From assembly GCF_000189635.1 (NCBI RefSeq), contig NW_002476270.1, forward strand, positions 310,001-374,000: a DNA stretch of 64,000 nucleotides, read 5' to 3'. Under the pieces are notes generated by a model that saw only the letters and a list, made by a program, of their open reading frames with translations, did no database searches and was not told the DNA's origin. Position 1 is the first letter of the stretch, and each line of letters begins with the position of its first letter. This document shows, one piece after another, positions 37,768 through 50,301 of the stretch. The position numbers and the translations under genes were made by a program. The DNA comes from Tetrahymena thermophila SB210 (taxonomy: Eukaryota > Ciliophora > Oligohymenophorea > Hymenostomatida > Tetrahymenidae).

Positions 37768-39501
37768 TTAGCTGCTATCTTTTTCCTTTTTATTTACTAA
37801 TAATTTCTCTAAATTTTTTATTAGTTTGTATTTGTAATTTGTATTGATAAAATTCTTAAAGTTTTGTATTATAAAGTTAATAATTTGATTATAATTCCTT
37901 AAATTGTTTTTTGCTATCAGAGTTTTTATAATTCAATTTTGAAATATCATAAAATATAAAGATTTCTGGTGATCTCATTATTTTATATATAATAAAATGA
38001 GCGCCAACTAAATCCTTTTTTATTAGATTATTCAGTACTGATAAATTCCTTAACATTTTGTGCCATTTTGTCATTCATTCTAAAATAAAAGTGATTAATT
38101 AATTGACATAGAAAAATACAAGCCAATTATTAATAAAAACTAAATAAATTCTGCTAATTTCTTTTATCATTTTAAAATATTTAATTATTAATTTATTTTT
38201 TATAAAACAGCATTATAAATTTCACTAAAAAAAATAAATGTAATTAATTTCAATAAACTCCTTTTATCAATTTATTTTTAATCCATTTAAGAAAATTAAA
38301 TAATTTTAGTTATATTGATTTAATTATTTTTTGTCTAAATCTTTTAGACAACATAAAAACTAGTAATATTAATTATTAATTAGTTATTTAAATTTTTCTC
38401 TAAAAAGATAGCAAGCACAAACATATAAATTATAAAATAAATAAATAAAAATATTTCAACGAAGTTAAGATTAATCGACACTTTTTTAGTAATGATTTAA
38501 ATTTAATATTAATTTGATTAATATATTTATGGAAAGAAACAGTTTATATTTCTAAGCATGTTTAAATTGAAATAACGAAGTTTTAGTTTTTCATTCGCTT
38601 AATAAAAGAAAAAAATTTTTAATGAATGCCATATAAATTAATTGAAATTTTAGTGTTTTATTTTAGTTAAATTCATCCAAAGAATAAAAATGGTTTAAAA
38701 TGTAAAATAACTTTCAAATTTTATTAAATTTACGTAATATAATATTTTTTAAGTTACTGCTATGAAGCACTCCTGATATATTTACTTTTTACTTCAGCAA
38801 TAAATTATTTTTTTACATTAAGATGGTAGTAAAACAAAATATTTTTATTTTGTAAGCTACTGTTTGTTTTGAAATTTTGAAATGAGCAAAATATTATTAT
38901 TTAAAAATGCTCTTTTATTTATCATTTTTCTATTTTTAATAAAAAAATCTTTTTATATAAATTATATTTCGCTTACAAATATTCAAATTCATTTATATGA
39001 ATAAGATTTTAAGATATTTATAATAGAATTAACTTACTTTTTTTGTAAACTTTAACTAGATTTATAACATAAAATTAAAAATTCTTTTTAATTTCTTTAT
39101 TCACATATTTTTGAGATTTGAAATAAGTGAAATTTTATTTAAAAATTGTCGTTTTTGATGTTTTCTTCAATTTTTATTCAATAAATATTCTTTTAAATAT
39201 TATGTTTTGTTAACAAATATTCTAATGGGTATGAATAAATAAAAAAACTTATAAAAAAAAAATATTACAAAAATCCCCAAATCAAAATATTATTTAATAT
39301 AATAACAACAACAATTAACAATAATTAAACAAAGAAAACTCAAGAAAATAATCCAGAATCAACTAATATATATTATAAATAAGTAAAATGTACTCTTTAA
39401 GAATAATATTTATATCCTCATTACATAATTCATCTATAAACATCAATTTTATTTTAAACGCAATGAAGAAAGTTTTTATTTTAATTGAAATATTTTTTTG
39501 C
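37768..39501. other. Intergenic, AT-rich
   Basis: The part next to 37767-38075 is less AT-extreme, carries a second open frame on the minus strand and probably represents the 5' region of the Hus1-like gene. The remainder to 39501 is A/T-rich with no gene that I can support. Confidence 0.55.
38001..38007 (-). promoter_or_regulatory. E2F-like core (TTGGCGC on minus strand)
   Basis: GCGCCAA on the plus strand lies ~235 bases upstream of the Hus1-like start. GC-rich octamers are rare in this AT-rich intergenic DNA. The match is to the E2F core only, so this is a suggestion. Confidence 0.3.
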
Positions 39502-40038
39502 TCATTCATCAGAGGGCTTTACCTTCTTGGCTAATTCAGGTTCTTCAGTGTTTTCTGAAGGATTTACTTCTTCTTCTACTCTTGATGCTTCAGTAGTGGT
39601 GGTTTCACCATGAACTTCAGTAGCAGTTCTCTTTCTATTTAAAGTTTCTTCGCTTTCTTCAGTTTAAGTAGTTGTTGTTTCTTCAACAGTAACTTCAGTA
39701 TTAGTAGTAGTAGTTTATTCAACAACAGTTTCTGTGGTAGTAGTTTATTCTACAACAGTTTCTTCTACGGCTTTGGTTTCTACAGTCTCTTCTACAGTTT
39801 TTGTTTCAACAGTTTCTTCTACGGTTTTGGTTTCAGCTACAGTAGTAGTTTCAGTAACATCAACTTTAGTAGGAGTATTAGCGGGAAGTTCGTCTGTAGA
39901 AGGTTAAGTGTCAACACTCTTTTCTCCCAAAGAGCTGGTAGATCCTTCTTTGCAGACAGAAACCTTTTCTTCCTTGACGTGTTCAGTAACAGTTGTTTCA
40001 GTGTTAGTGAGTTCAACGTTTTCAACTTGGGTGCTCAT
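39502..40038 (-). CDS. Acidic Thr/Glu/Val-repeat protein, function unknown
   Basis: A single exon of 178 residues, strongly acidic. Residues ~60-135 are made of short repeats such as VAETKTVEETVETKTVEETV and VVEQTTTTETVVEQTTTT. Two basic patches near the end (LNRKRTATE and LAKKVKPSDE) could be nuclear localisation signals. Codons are the ones preferred by abundant Tetrahymena proteins (ACT, GTT, GAA, AAG), unlike most neighbours, suggesting high expression. There is no signal peptide or membrane segment. The composition recalls prothymosin-like acidic nuclear proteins, but there is no homology that I can show. Two GC-rich E2F-like motifs lie 195-300 bases upstream. Confidence 0.85.
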
Positions 40039-41615
40039 AGCTTTTTTTTTTAGGGTTTAATAATTAAATTTTTAATTTGTTTTTTTTTTTTTGATTATTA
40101 TTAATTATAATTAAATAGAAAGATAATCAAGTTTTTAAAGCTAAAAATCCTTCTAAAAAATTGTTATTTTTAACAAATAAATAATCTTGATAGACATCAT
40201 TGTATTAATAACTTAAAAATCAAAAATTTGATTTTAGCGGCGCATGTTTTTTACACTCTGTTTTTTTAAAGTTAATTTCTGAGTTATTTCTGACAACTTT
40301 GAATTTTTTTATTTAAATGTCATTTTTTCATTTTGGCGCGCATATTTAATTTATAAGAGAGGACCATGTCTTTGTCTCTAAATACCATATTTGCTTAATA
40401 TAAAAAAAATTTTATTGAAGAAAATAAAGTTTAATATTTATTTTTTTCAGCTTATTTGAGCAAATTATTTTGATTTTTCTCTAATATATGTATGCATCCA
40501 TATATTTAAAGCTAATAGTTATTCATCGAAAAAAAGGAGTATTAAAATAAAAAATCAAAATATGAGAAAGCTTTACTAAGCGCACTAAAGAAGAATTATA
40601 ACATAGTTTGATAAAAATAAAATAAATCATATGTAAAAGAGTATTTTAATCAGTAAAAGATAAATTAGATTCATAAATGTGTAAATAGAAAGTAAATTCA
40701 TTATGGAGTGTTAAATTGTTAGCTTTTTTTTTGGTATTGATTAAAATCAAAACATTCACTCTCCTCCAATAGTTTTCAAATTTAAAATGCATTTTTTGAA
40801 TTTAAAAAATTCAATTTAACTTTTTGGATTTAAAATATATTAGAATTTTTGCTAATTTTTAATCCCAAAATAAAAAAACTTTTTAAAAAATTTTCATCCC
40901 TTTTTCTCTTGATTTTATTTATTAGAAGGTTCTTCAATTAATTAATGAGTCAAAAATCTATAGATCTAAGAAAATTTAAAATACTTATAGAACCTTTTCA
41001 TTAAGTACTAGTGGAGATCTAAGATAATTGTTTTTATTATAAAGAGTTTGAATTTTGAATTTCTATGGAATTAAGAAAAAGAAACCTTAATATTCATTAT
41101 AACCAATTACACATTATTTACAATTTAAGTCATTTTATACAAATATTCAAAAAATAGCTGTTCCTTCTAATTATTTATTGATAATAAACATAATATATAA
41201 TGAAAATATTCTTAATTTGTTAACTCCTATATAAAATTCTAAATATTTTATATTTTTTTATCAAAAATATTATTTGATATTTTATTGTGAAAAATTTTAT
41301 TTCATATTTTTGAAATTTAATTTTAGAGAATGATATTTGTTATAATTAAATCAATTACATTATTTATTGTTGCTTTTTGTAAATGGTTATTTATTATATT
41401 TTGAAAATATCTTATTGTATTATTTATTGAATAAACTGAAATGATAATTTTCAATTTTAGTTTTAATGATTTAATATATCGTCTTGATTCATCTTAAAAT
41501 ACAAAATATATGATGGATGAATTATGCATGTATATTTAAAATTATATATATTTTTACTATTGTTTTTTTTATCAATTTTAGTTAATTTATTTTTTTTACA
41601 TTTTTTATGCTTATA
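40039..41615. other. Intergenic, AT-rich
   Basis: It is upstream of the acidic repeat protein and downstream of the actin gene. Apart from the two E2F-like motifs it holds A/T-rich DNA with no supported gene. Confidence 0.55.
40232..40341. promoter_or_regulatory. Two E2F-like GC-rich motifs upstream of the acidic repeat protein
   Basis: TTTTAGCGGCGC at 40232-40243 and TTTTGGCGCGC at 40331-40341. The second fits the E2F consensus TTTSSCGC exactly. They stand out against the surrounding A/T-only sequence and lie upstream of the start at 40038. Function is inferred from the motif alone. Confidence 0.4.
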
Positions 41616-43009
41616 TCAGAAGCATTTCTTATGAACGTAAGCAGCACCATATTCTGTATACTCTTAACGAGTAATAAACATAGGTTAGAAAGATGATAAA
41701 GAGGATAAAATACTTCCACCCATCCAGACTGAATATTTTCTTTCGGGAGGTGCAATTACATTGATTCTCATTGTAGATGGGGCTAAAGCTACAACTTCTT
41801 TATTAAGACGATCATCAATTCCCTTAAACATTGTTGTACCTCCAGCCATAACTATATTACCATATAAATCTTTACGTATATCAGTATCACATTTCATAAT
41901 TGAATTGAATGTGCTTTCGTGAATTCCCTAGCTATCTTTACCCAATTTACTAGGTTAAAAGAGTGCTTCAGGACATCTAAATACTTAGTTACCAAGAGAA
42001 ATTTCATTTCCATCAGGCATTCTATGCTTTGGTTCTTTATCGCCTTTATCGCTAAAGCTCTTCATTTCAGCTTCGAAATCTCCAACAACATAACAGCATT
42101 TTTCTTTAGTATCTCTAGCGTTTTCTCTCTTTGTTTCAGCATTATTAGAAAAATATTTATCTTTTTATTATTTAAATTAACGTTTTAAAATTTGAAATAA
42201 ATTAATAAATAAATATCATTTTTTGCAGGATAAAACCCTAAAATATATTCATTTTAATTACTTGATTCTTCAAATAACTTTATAAGATAGTCATCTAAAT
42301 CTCTTCCAGCAAGGTGATTTTGATATATTGCATGACTAAGAGCAAATCCTTCATATATAGGAACAGTGCTTGTAACAGCATAACCGCTGTCAACAACAAT
42401 ACCAGTAGTACGTCCAGATGCAAAAAGTGCTAAAACCTATATTTTAATGAAGATTAATTTGATAGGTAAACTAACTATTTTTATATCATATTTAATGCAA
42501 CTAAGATTATTTAAATTAATCTTTAAGTTTATTTTTTTTAGAATAAATAGTTGGAGATAGCAATATTTTCTTGAATAAAAATGAAGATTTACTTATTATA
42601 TAGCAAGATAAAATGAATGGCAATTAAATGTCTCGAACATAACTTCGATTAACTTTTCTCTTTTCTTTTTTGGATTTAATGGAGGTTCTGTCATTAAAAT
42701 AGGGCTTCCTGAAAAGTTAGCATTAATTTTAGTTGAAGCATGTGACCATATTTTTTCCATATCTTTCATTTCTTATATAACACCATAATCAATAGGATAG
42801 GAAAGGTTTAATACTTCATGTTTTGAATTTACTTCTTCACCTATATAGCAATCTTTTTAATCCATACCAACCATCAAACCTTACTATTTTGGAATACCAA
42901 TAACTGTAGGTATTGATACTCTAGGAGCGTCGTCGCCAGAAATACCAACTTTACAAAATCCACTGCCATTATCAATAACTATTGCAGGGTTTAAAGAGTC
43001 GTCAGCCAT
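41616..43009 (-). CDS. Divergent actin
   Basis: Three exons (43009-42593, 42436-42262, 42160-41616), with introns of 156 and 101 bases, join in frame to 378 residues against 375 for standard actin. The sequence is actin throughout: [73 protein letters not shown] and the C-terminal HKKCF. It is clearly not the conventional isoform. The second phosphate loop reads [11 protein letters not shown] instead of DSGDGVTHTVP, so the Asp157 and His161 equivalents are lost, while Asp11, Gln137 and Asp154 equivalents remain. The His73 position is Tyr (YPIDYG). This predicts altered ATP hydrolysis. Tetrahymena has several divergent actins with partly unknown roles; I do not assign a number. Confidence 0.95.
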
Positions 43010-43821
43010 TCTACTATTAAATAATTCTTTTTTGCTTAAATTTTAAAGCTATGTTAATCTTGCTTTATAGATTTTTGTAAATTTTAAATATCAAAAATTT
43101 TAAATTGCGATTTATTATACAAAAATTGTAAGTATCTTTATTATTATAAATATTGCTTCTAAATTTTTAAATTAAAACTTATTTCCATCAACATACATTA
43201 ATATAAATCAAATATGAAACTATCTTTAAACATCATAAAAAATAGATTTGACATAAGAATTAAATAAATATATTTTTTTTAACTTAGTCTTAAGGTAATC
43301 TATTTTATTTTTGTAATATTATCATGAACAAGTATTAAAATATATTTAAAAAATTAATAATTACCTTCTTTGGTATTGATATAAGAATTTAAAAATAATT
43401 TAGAAGTTATTTATTTTTCAATTAATTTGTAATAAAAAAATTTATATCATCATTATTAATAGTAGAATGACCATTAATTATTTTAAAATAGTTAATAAAA
43501 TTATTTTTAAAATATTTAATTTAATATTTTTATTGTAATATTTTAAATTCAAATGATAGAAATATTAATATCTAGCTCACTTTCAAACTTTTTATAATAA
43601 CAAAAAATAAAAATAAAAATATTTAAGTAATTTTTTAATATACATACAAAATAAAATATTTGGGTGTCTTTTAATTCATAAAATTATCAGATCTGAAATG
43701 AAAGAAAAGCATCCTAGCAATTAATAAGGAATTGTTTATTCTACTAAAAAAAAATTAATTGTAATTAATTACAATTTATATATTTAAAAATTTTCTAGAT
43801 TTAAATAATAAATAACTGGTT
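43010..43821. other. Divergent intergenic region, AT-rich
   Basis: It lies between the 5' ends of the actin (minus) and OTU1 (plus) genes and should contain both promoters. It is A/T-rich and nothing specific was recognised. Confidence 0.55.
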
Positions 43822-44748
43822 ATGAGTGCTATTTAATTAAGAATTAGAGGCCCAAAAGGTTAAAAAGTTGTTAGTACTTTGAGAAATGATAGTACTTTTA
43901 TAAATTTAAAAGAGTAGATTGCTTTACTTAATGAAACAAACTAAGAGTCCCTTGTATTAAAAATGGGATTTCCTCCATAAATTGTTACAGGCTAAGATAG
44001 TTAAACATTGGAATAGTTAGGTATATCTTCAGGATCTACAATTATTGCAGAGATAGATTTGAAAAAAGTATAAGTGCCTATAAATAAAGAATTACCTAAC
44101 TAATAGGTACCAAATTAAGAAGGATTAGTTATGATAAGAAAAGTTATACCAGCAGATAATAACTGCTTGTTTAGCTCAGTAATTTATGCTCTTGAAAGGA
44201 ATAAGCCATAACAATCTACTAAACCAATAGATTTAAGAAAATATATAGCTAATGTAATATTAAAATCTGATAGCGAATATAATGAGGTCGTTCTGGAAAA
44301 AAGCAAATCTGAGTACGCTACCTGGATCCAGTAAGAAACTTCTTGGGGAGGAGCTATAGAAGTTAAAATCTTAAGTGAAAAATATAATGTTGAAATGGTG
44401 GTTATCAATATTTAAACTGGAAAAGCTGAGCATTTTGGTCAAGATTTAAAAACAAATGATAGAATATTTTTATTATACGACGGAATACATTACGATATAT
44501 TATGTAGAAATATATCAGAAGATATGCCTGAGGAATACAATGTTTGTGTTTTTGAAAAAAATGACATGTATGCTTATGAAGGTTGTTTAGTATTAGCTAA
44601 ATAGTTTAAAGAAAAAAAGCAATTTACTGATGTTTCTACATTCACTCTTCAATGTGGAATATGCTTATAAGGATTCAAAGGATAAGCAGAAGCTTTAAAA
44701 CACGGCTAAAGTACTGGTCATATGAACTTTTAAGAAGTTAAAAAGTGA
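43822..44748 (+). CDS. OTU1: OTU1/YOD1-type ubiquitin thioesterase
   Basis: A single exon of 308 residues, close to yeast OTU1 (301). Domains are in order: an N-terminal UBX-like ubiquitin fold (1-85), an OTU cysteine protease domain (~105-250) and a C-terminal C2H2 zinc finger (QCGICLQGFKGQAEALKHGQ). The catalytic set is visible: PADNNCLFSSV contains the Asp and nucleophile Cys, ETSWGGAIE is the conserved loop, and DGIHYD carries the His. By family it removes ubiquitin chains from substrates of the Cdc48/p97 ATPase, which the UBX-like domain recruits, in ER-associated degradation. All active-site residues are intact. Confidence 0.95.
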
Positions 44749-45112
44749 TAAATAAAAATTAATAAATAAATACAAAAAGATTAATAAAAATTAAAAAAAA
44801 TATTTTAAGAACTGTAATATCTTTCATATGTAAATACATAAATTTATTAAAATAGGCTAATAAAATATCTTATAAAAGGATATGCAAATATATTAATTAG
44901 AAAAGATCTAAAGGATTGTGAAGAATTTAAGTAAATATTGAAAATAGTATTTAAAATTTTAATATGTTATGTAAATACATAAATTTATTTATTTATTTGC
45001 TGATAAATCTTTTATATAAAATTTCATTTTTTTATTTATTATTTTGGGAAAATATTCATAATTTATTTTTATTATTTCAAAAATTTTATCATTTAGCTAG
45101 CAAAAATGCATA
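44749..45112. other. Convergent intergenic spacer
   Basis: An A/T-rich spacer of about 0.36 kb between the 3' ends of the OTU1 and carboxypeptidase genes. A short motif (gtaaatacataaattta) occurs twice, near 44829 and 44971. No gene seen. Confidence 0.55.
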
Positions 45113-48100
45113 TCAACTTTCTTTGTTCGCTTTTCTGTAAAATGAGACAACAGTTTTTTTACTTTCATCTTTTATGATTGAATTGCTTTGATATTATAAA
45201 TTTGCATTCAATTTCTATAAAGAAGCATTTCTACAAACTGAAGAAATTTAATATGGATCTTTGTTTAGTCGGCTTTAATAAACCACTAGAGTCTTTGTTT
45301 ACTTTTATTCCTTTATTTATGGAATTTTATAGTTATCTACTGGTAGTATTAGAGAACCGAATTATGAGTTTTTTATTTTGAAGGAAACTTTACTTTCTTC
45401 TTTTACAAAATCGTTATTATAATGGCTATTATCTCTATAAATTTAAGTGTTTTCTAAAAGATAATCTGAACTATAGAGTAAATCGCTTTCTTTTCTGTTC
45501 AAAGGATTATTTTTTGAGTACTATATGATACTGGATGACTTAGAATGAGCATTATAAGCTGTACTATTAGCACTGTCTTTGAAGCTATTTTGTTATGATC
45601 TTAAGAATTTATGTGAGCTTTAGATCAATGTCTAGGAACGTGAATTATTTTGCTCAATTTCCTATTTTTATTATATTGTCTTTGAAGGACAAAAGAAGGT
45701 AGCACCTGCCATGCACAAGGAAGGGTCTATTTGTATTTTCTTATCTTTTTAATACCCTTAACTGCTGTAAGTTGTAAGCATCATTAAATCAGTTTTCTTT
45801 TTCTTAATTTTTTTGAGAGTTTGCAACTAATCTCTTTCTTCCTATAGGACTTTAGTTATGTTTTTTGAGTTGTAAAACTAGTTAACTTAATGAGAAGAAG
45901 GTAAAAACGGATTTTTCAACTTCAATAGTTCAACTTTTGGAAGTAAGAGCCTTGAGTTATAGCTTTAAGTTTTTCCATTTTATTAGTTCTGAATATCATT
46001 ACTGTGCTTTGGACTTTACCTCTTAAGTGAGTAATCACTTTTTTTAGCCCAATTACTATTTGATCTGTTTGGTGAGTCTTCATAATCTTAATTTGCGTTG
46101 TTTTTAGAAGAACCTCTTGATGAGTTACTGTCTTGTCTTGATCTATTCTTTTTTAAGTTTGATAACCAAATATTTGAATTTTCTCCATTTAATTCATTTA
46201 TTTTTTGCTATTTAATTTCTTTTTTCTTTAGTTTTCCATTTTCATCTACTTCATGGCTTCCATCTAAAATACCTTGTAAATCATCAATTTTTTAACCTTT
46301 AAGCTTTCCCTTAAATTTTTCTCCAAATTTAGAATTAATATCTTTTATTATGTTCTACCTTTCTGTATCTTCATCATCTTTATCGTTTAAATAATCCAAA
46401 TGCTAAAAAGAATCAATTAAGTCATCTTCAGGATCTTTATATAAAAAAAATTAATAAGCAATCTAATAATAGTAAAATATTACTTGAGTCTGTGTCATAT
46501 TCTAATATAGGTTCCATATTTTGATTCATCATTTGTATCAATTTAAACTCAACTCCTTTTTCTCCTAACTAAGATTCTATTTCTTAGAATGAAAAGTAAT
46601 CTTCCCAGTCATATGACCTCATATCAGGAAAAAGATTTTTAATATTTAGAGATTGCCCAATAATAAACTTAACAAAATAAGTCAGCTTTGATTTTGACTT
46701 GAATTTATAGTTTTTCGATTGCTTGAAACTTTAGCCTGAGTTACTGAGGGAAAGCTTGGCATTTCCTATATTTGAAATCTTTTAAAGATATCCATTTTAT
46801 GGACTACCTGATCCTGGACTCATAGAATTAGATTTATAATTTATAGAAGATTGGTTACTTAGGGGACTTTGAATTTCAAATGCTTATAAATTCAAAGGAG
46901 GAGGATTAGTCAAATTTTATAATTTAGCACTAAACTATTTTTGTTTGCTACCTATGATTTCCTTTTCCATAAAAATACTTCCAGATTTTTTATTTTCTAC
47001 TTTTACATTTTGATTTGTTGTGTTCATTTTAGAGTCTTACGTCTAAATTGCAAAACTAGATTGCTTTTAAAGCTTTGTTGCACCAGACGATTTCTAGATA
47101 GGAGAATTTACGAATAATTTGTCTTCCTCAAATGAATTTTCAAAAGATTTTTTATTTTAAATTTCTTCTAAGTTAAGTTTAAACCCATACTTGCTTTACT
47201 CTTAAGTTCCAGAGTTATCTAAATTCATTTGGGATGAAGAATTAATAGAGTCGCCTTCTTCGCTTTCATCTTAATTCGAATTAGCTAATAAAATCTTTTT
47301 TTGAATTTTTTTAAAAAAATTTGATTTGCCACCAAATTTCTTTTTAGGGGTTTTCTTTATTTCATTATTATTTTAGTCAAGATCATTCTGAGGTAATTCA
47401 TTCTCCTTCACAGTTATTGAATTCTATTTTTAGAGTTTGTTGGGTCCAATAGAATTTAGCCTTTTAAGAGGAGATTATTTATTTGTTGTAGGGGATTTGC
47501 CTTCATTTTTTTTTGTAAAAGACTTTCTCGATTTTGGTGAGTTTTAGTAAATTTCTCCAACTTTTTAAGAAAAAGAATTTGTTCCTTCAGCTTAACGAAT
47601 TTATTCTTAAGAGCCACCTTAAGAAATTTAGTCTTTTATTTCATTTTCTTTTTTAACTTTCGAGATATCCAAATCCTTTTATCCACTTTATTCTATTTCA
47701 ACTTACATCATAGAAGTCATAAGGGTGAATTTCAAAAGATTATGACAGAAGTCGACAGCTATCTATTCATAGTCTTCTATTTAAAACTTTGTTATTGGTA
47801 CTTTTTTTAAAACGGGATTATTAGGATTATTGTAGTTATTAAGATTTCTATTTTGTAATGAAGGAGAAGTAGCATTGTTAATCTATCCTTATGAAATTTA
47901 ACGGATTAGGCTTCTACTTGTTTAAGAATTTTTTTAGATTTATTCCTCATTTATTTGAGATTGATGAGATCTGCTTGTGTTAGGTTCTGACACAGAAACT
48001 TAACTAGGTGGCTTTATTTAATCTACCAATTCTGCATATTCATCATAATCAATTTTACCATTCTCTAATAATACTTTCAGCCTATCTCTCTCTTCTTTCC

Positions 48101-50301
48101 TAAATTGCTGTGACATAAAGAATTCATTTAACCTATATCCATTCATGCTGAATTCTAAGTTGAAAGAGTATTTAGCTTTAAATTCTTTCCAAAGAATCAC
48201 TCTAGCTGTGCATTAATTCTTTTGTTTTAGATTAAATTTGCAGTTCTTTTCTCTAAAGTGACACATCGTTTCTTGCATTAGTTTAGTTATTAATCTATTT
48301 GAGATCCAATTATAATTAGAACTTAAACCGTGAGCTTACTCACAGCCAACCAGAAAAGAATTTGCTTTTGTTGCAGTAGCATGCAAATCTATAAACATGA
48401 ATATGTCTTTCTTCTTATCTCTCATTTTGGAAATATACTATTTTAAAAAGTATACTTCTGGATGAGCATTCTGTGTTGGATTTTCCCAAGACCTGCATTG
48501 AAGAAAAAAAAGAAAAATGAGTAATTTTTAAATTGAAAAAAATACTAATTAACCTATTTAAGTCTGCTCCAGATAGGTTTGTTCTTGAATTTCCAATAAC
48601 CACTCCATCAGGATTTACCATAGGACATATTTTGAAAATAAACATACTTTTGAGCTGGCTAGCAACAGGATTATCTGAAATAAGAAAATTAATAAATCCT
48701 TAGCAAACTAAAGAAGATGGTGTCTCAAATGGGTGCTGTCTACCTAAAATGAGCACAACTTTCCTTTTATCATAAGGGATAGACGGTTTGAACTTTTTAG
48801 GACAAGTAATTTCTATCATGAATAAGGATAGACCAAGCCTTGACCCGCCAATAATTTCTTTTTTATAGTAGGTATTTTCTGTTGTAATAAAAGTGGTTCT
48901 TGATTTTGCAGAAAAATCCTCAACAACATTCTCTTTTTCCTTTAGAGATTATTCAGTTTTCTCTATAAACTCAATCAAGTCTGTAAATGTATATGGTTTG
49001 TAATAGCTAAACAGAACTCTCTCACCTGAAGTTTAGAAAGTAAAATCAAATTCTAATTTATTAAAAAACAAACTCAAAGGTCCTTCGAAAGGTTCATCTT
49101 CTTTCTTTTTCCTCCTAAATTCAGATTAGGTATAGATAATATCTTAAGAGTATTGTTACCAAGTTAGACCTTTCTCTGGATCAAGGTATCCTACATAAAA
49201 TTTCATGCCTTTAGAAAATTATGAATGAGTCTTCTTTTGGTTAGCTATTGAAAAAGTAACTTTATGAGGCTCACTTCCCCAAAATTTAACACCAAAATAA
49301 AACCATTAAGCGAATCCTAATAAAAAATGATGTTTTAAAAATGAAAAATTTATAGCAAACATACCAAAACTATTTGAATCAGACTTCAATAGTATCTTAC
49401 ATTTCTATGCTTATTAATCTATAAACATTGTCTTGAGGTTAGCACTTTCAAAATCACCATAAAACTCAAATTTTTTATGGAATTTGTCTCCTGTAAACTA
49501 TTGGTAAAAAATATATGTAAATTTATGCTAATATTTTTGTAAATATTAATCCAGTACAAATTAATTTTTAAAAGTAGAATATTTTTCATCAAACTAAACA
49601 CAAAGTATTTTTTTTAAACATAAAAAAAATAACCCATTAAATAAAATTGTACTTTATAATCAGCTATAGTCTTAGGAACCTGCATGCTCCTTATTGCTAA
49701 ATAATCTGCGAATCCCATTCCAGGCTAACGGCATATTATATAGAGAGCAAACTCTCTTTAAGCTTAAATTGTGTTGATCTCAGTAAAATTGAAGGTTACA
49801 ATATCATCATTTTCTTTCTTTTCCATTATAATGTAATTAAAATCATAGTAGTAAATATGATATGGTTTCATAATTTTATTAGGTCCATAAACGATCCACT
49901 TCAAGATCTTACCACAAAACTTGCACCTAAAATTATCATCTGGCTAACATTCATGATCACACTACAATCCCTAAATAAATTATTTTTTTAAAATATATTA
50001 GAAATTATATATGAAGCACTATTGATAAAGTGTATATTTTATTCTCTATTTTCTTTTATGAATTTATAAATGTTCAGAACCATAAATATATTGATGTTTA
50101 ATTGATTACTTAACTAAAAAATTCGACTAAATCCTTCTTAACTGTTTTTTGCCAAAAACTCTAATCATTAGATGATGCAAAGTTTTTAGGAAGTATTTTG
50201 AATTTCCAAGCTAACTATTTATCTGGCGCATATTTTCCTTTTTCAACTATATCTAAAGGAGCTCCAAGTTAATTCCAAAGCTACTATGCGAGGGTAGCCA
50301 T
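45113..50301 (-). CDS. Cytosolic carboxypeptidase (M14, CCP/AGBL-type tubulin deglutamylase)
   Basis: Six exons (50301-50110, 49970-49634, 49490-49365, 49316-48554, 48492-46484, 46434-45113) join exactly in frame to 1582 residues. Residues ~65-85 hold a Cys cluster (CDHEC, then CKFCG) that may bind zinc. A beta-sandwich domain precedes the peptidase, as in all CCPs. The peptidase has RQHPFE near 410 (zinc His and Glu), [14 protein letters not shown] (substrate Arg/Asn-Arg), FIDLHA near 506 (zinc His) and FNLEFSMNG near 590 (catalytic Glu). It should be active. CCPs trim glutamates from tubulin tails in cilia and cytoplasmic microtubules. Residues ~640-1582 are Ser/Asn/Gln/Lys-rich and probably disordered, much longer than in typical CCPs. 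The start is the first ATG of the conserved N-terminus. Confidence 0.93.

Noticed and set aside
37680-38074. Minus-strand ciliate ORF of about 130 codons starting MTKWHKML and overlapping the Hus1-like start
   Set aside because: It runs out of frame into the better-supported 612-residue gene and shows no recognisable domain; it is more likely a 5' region of that gene or chance.
44184-44408. Minus-strand ORF of 74 codons inside the OTU1 gene
   Set aside because: Antisense shadow of a well-supported deubiquitinase.
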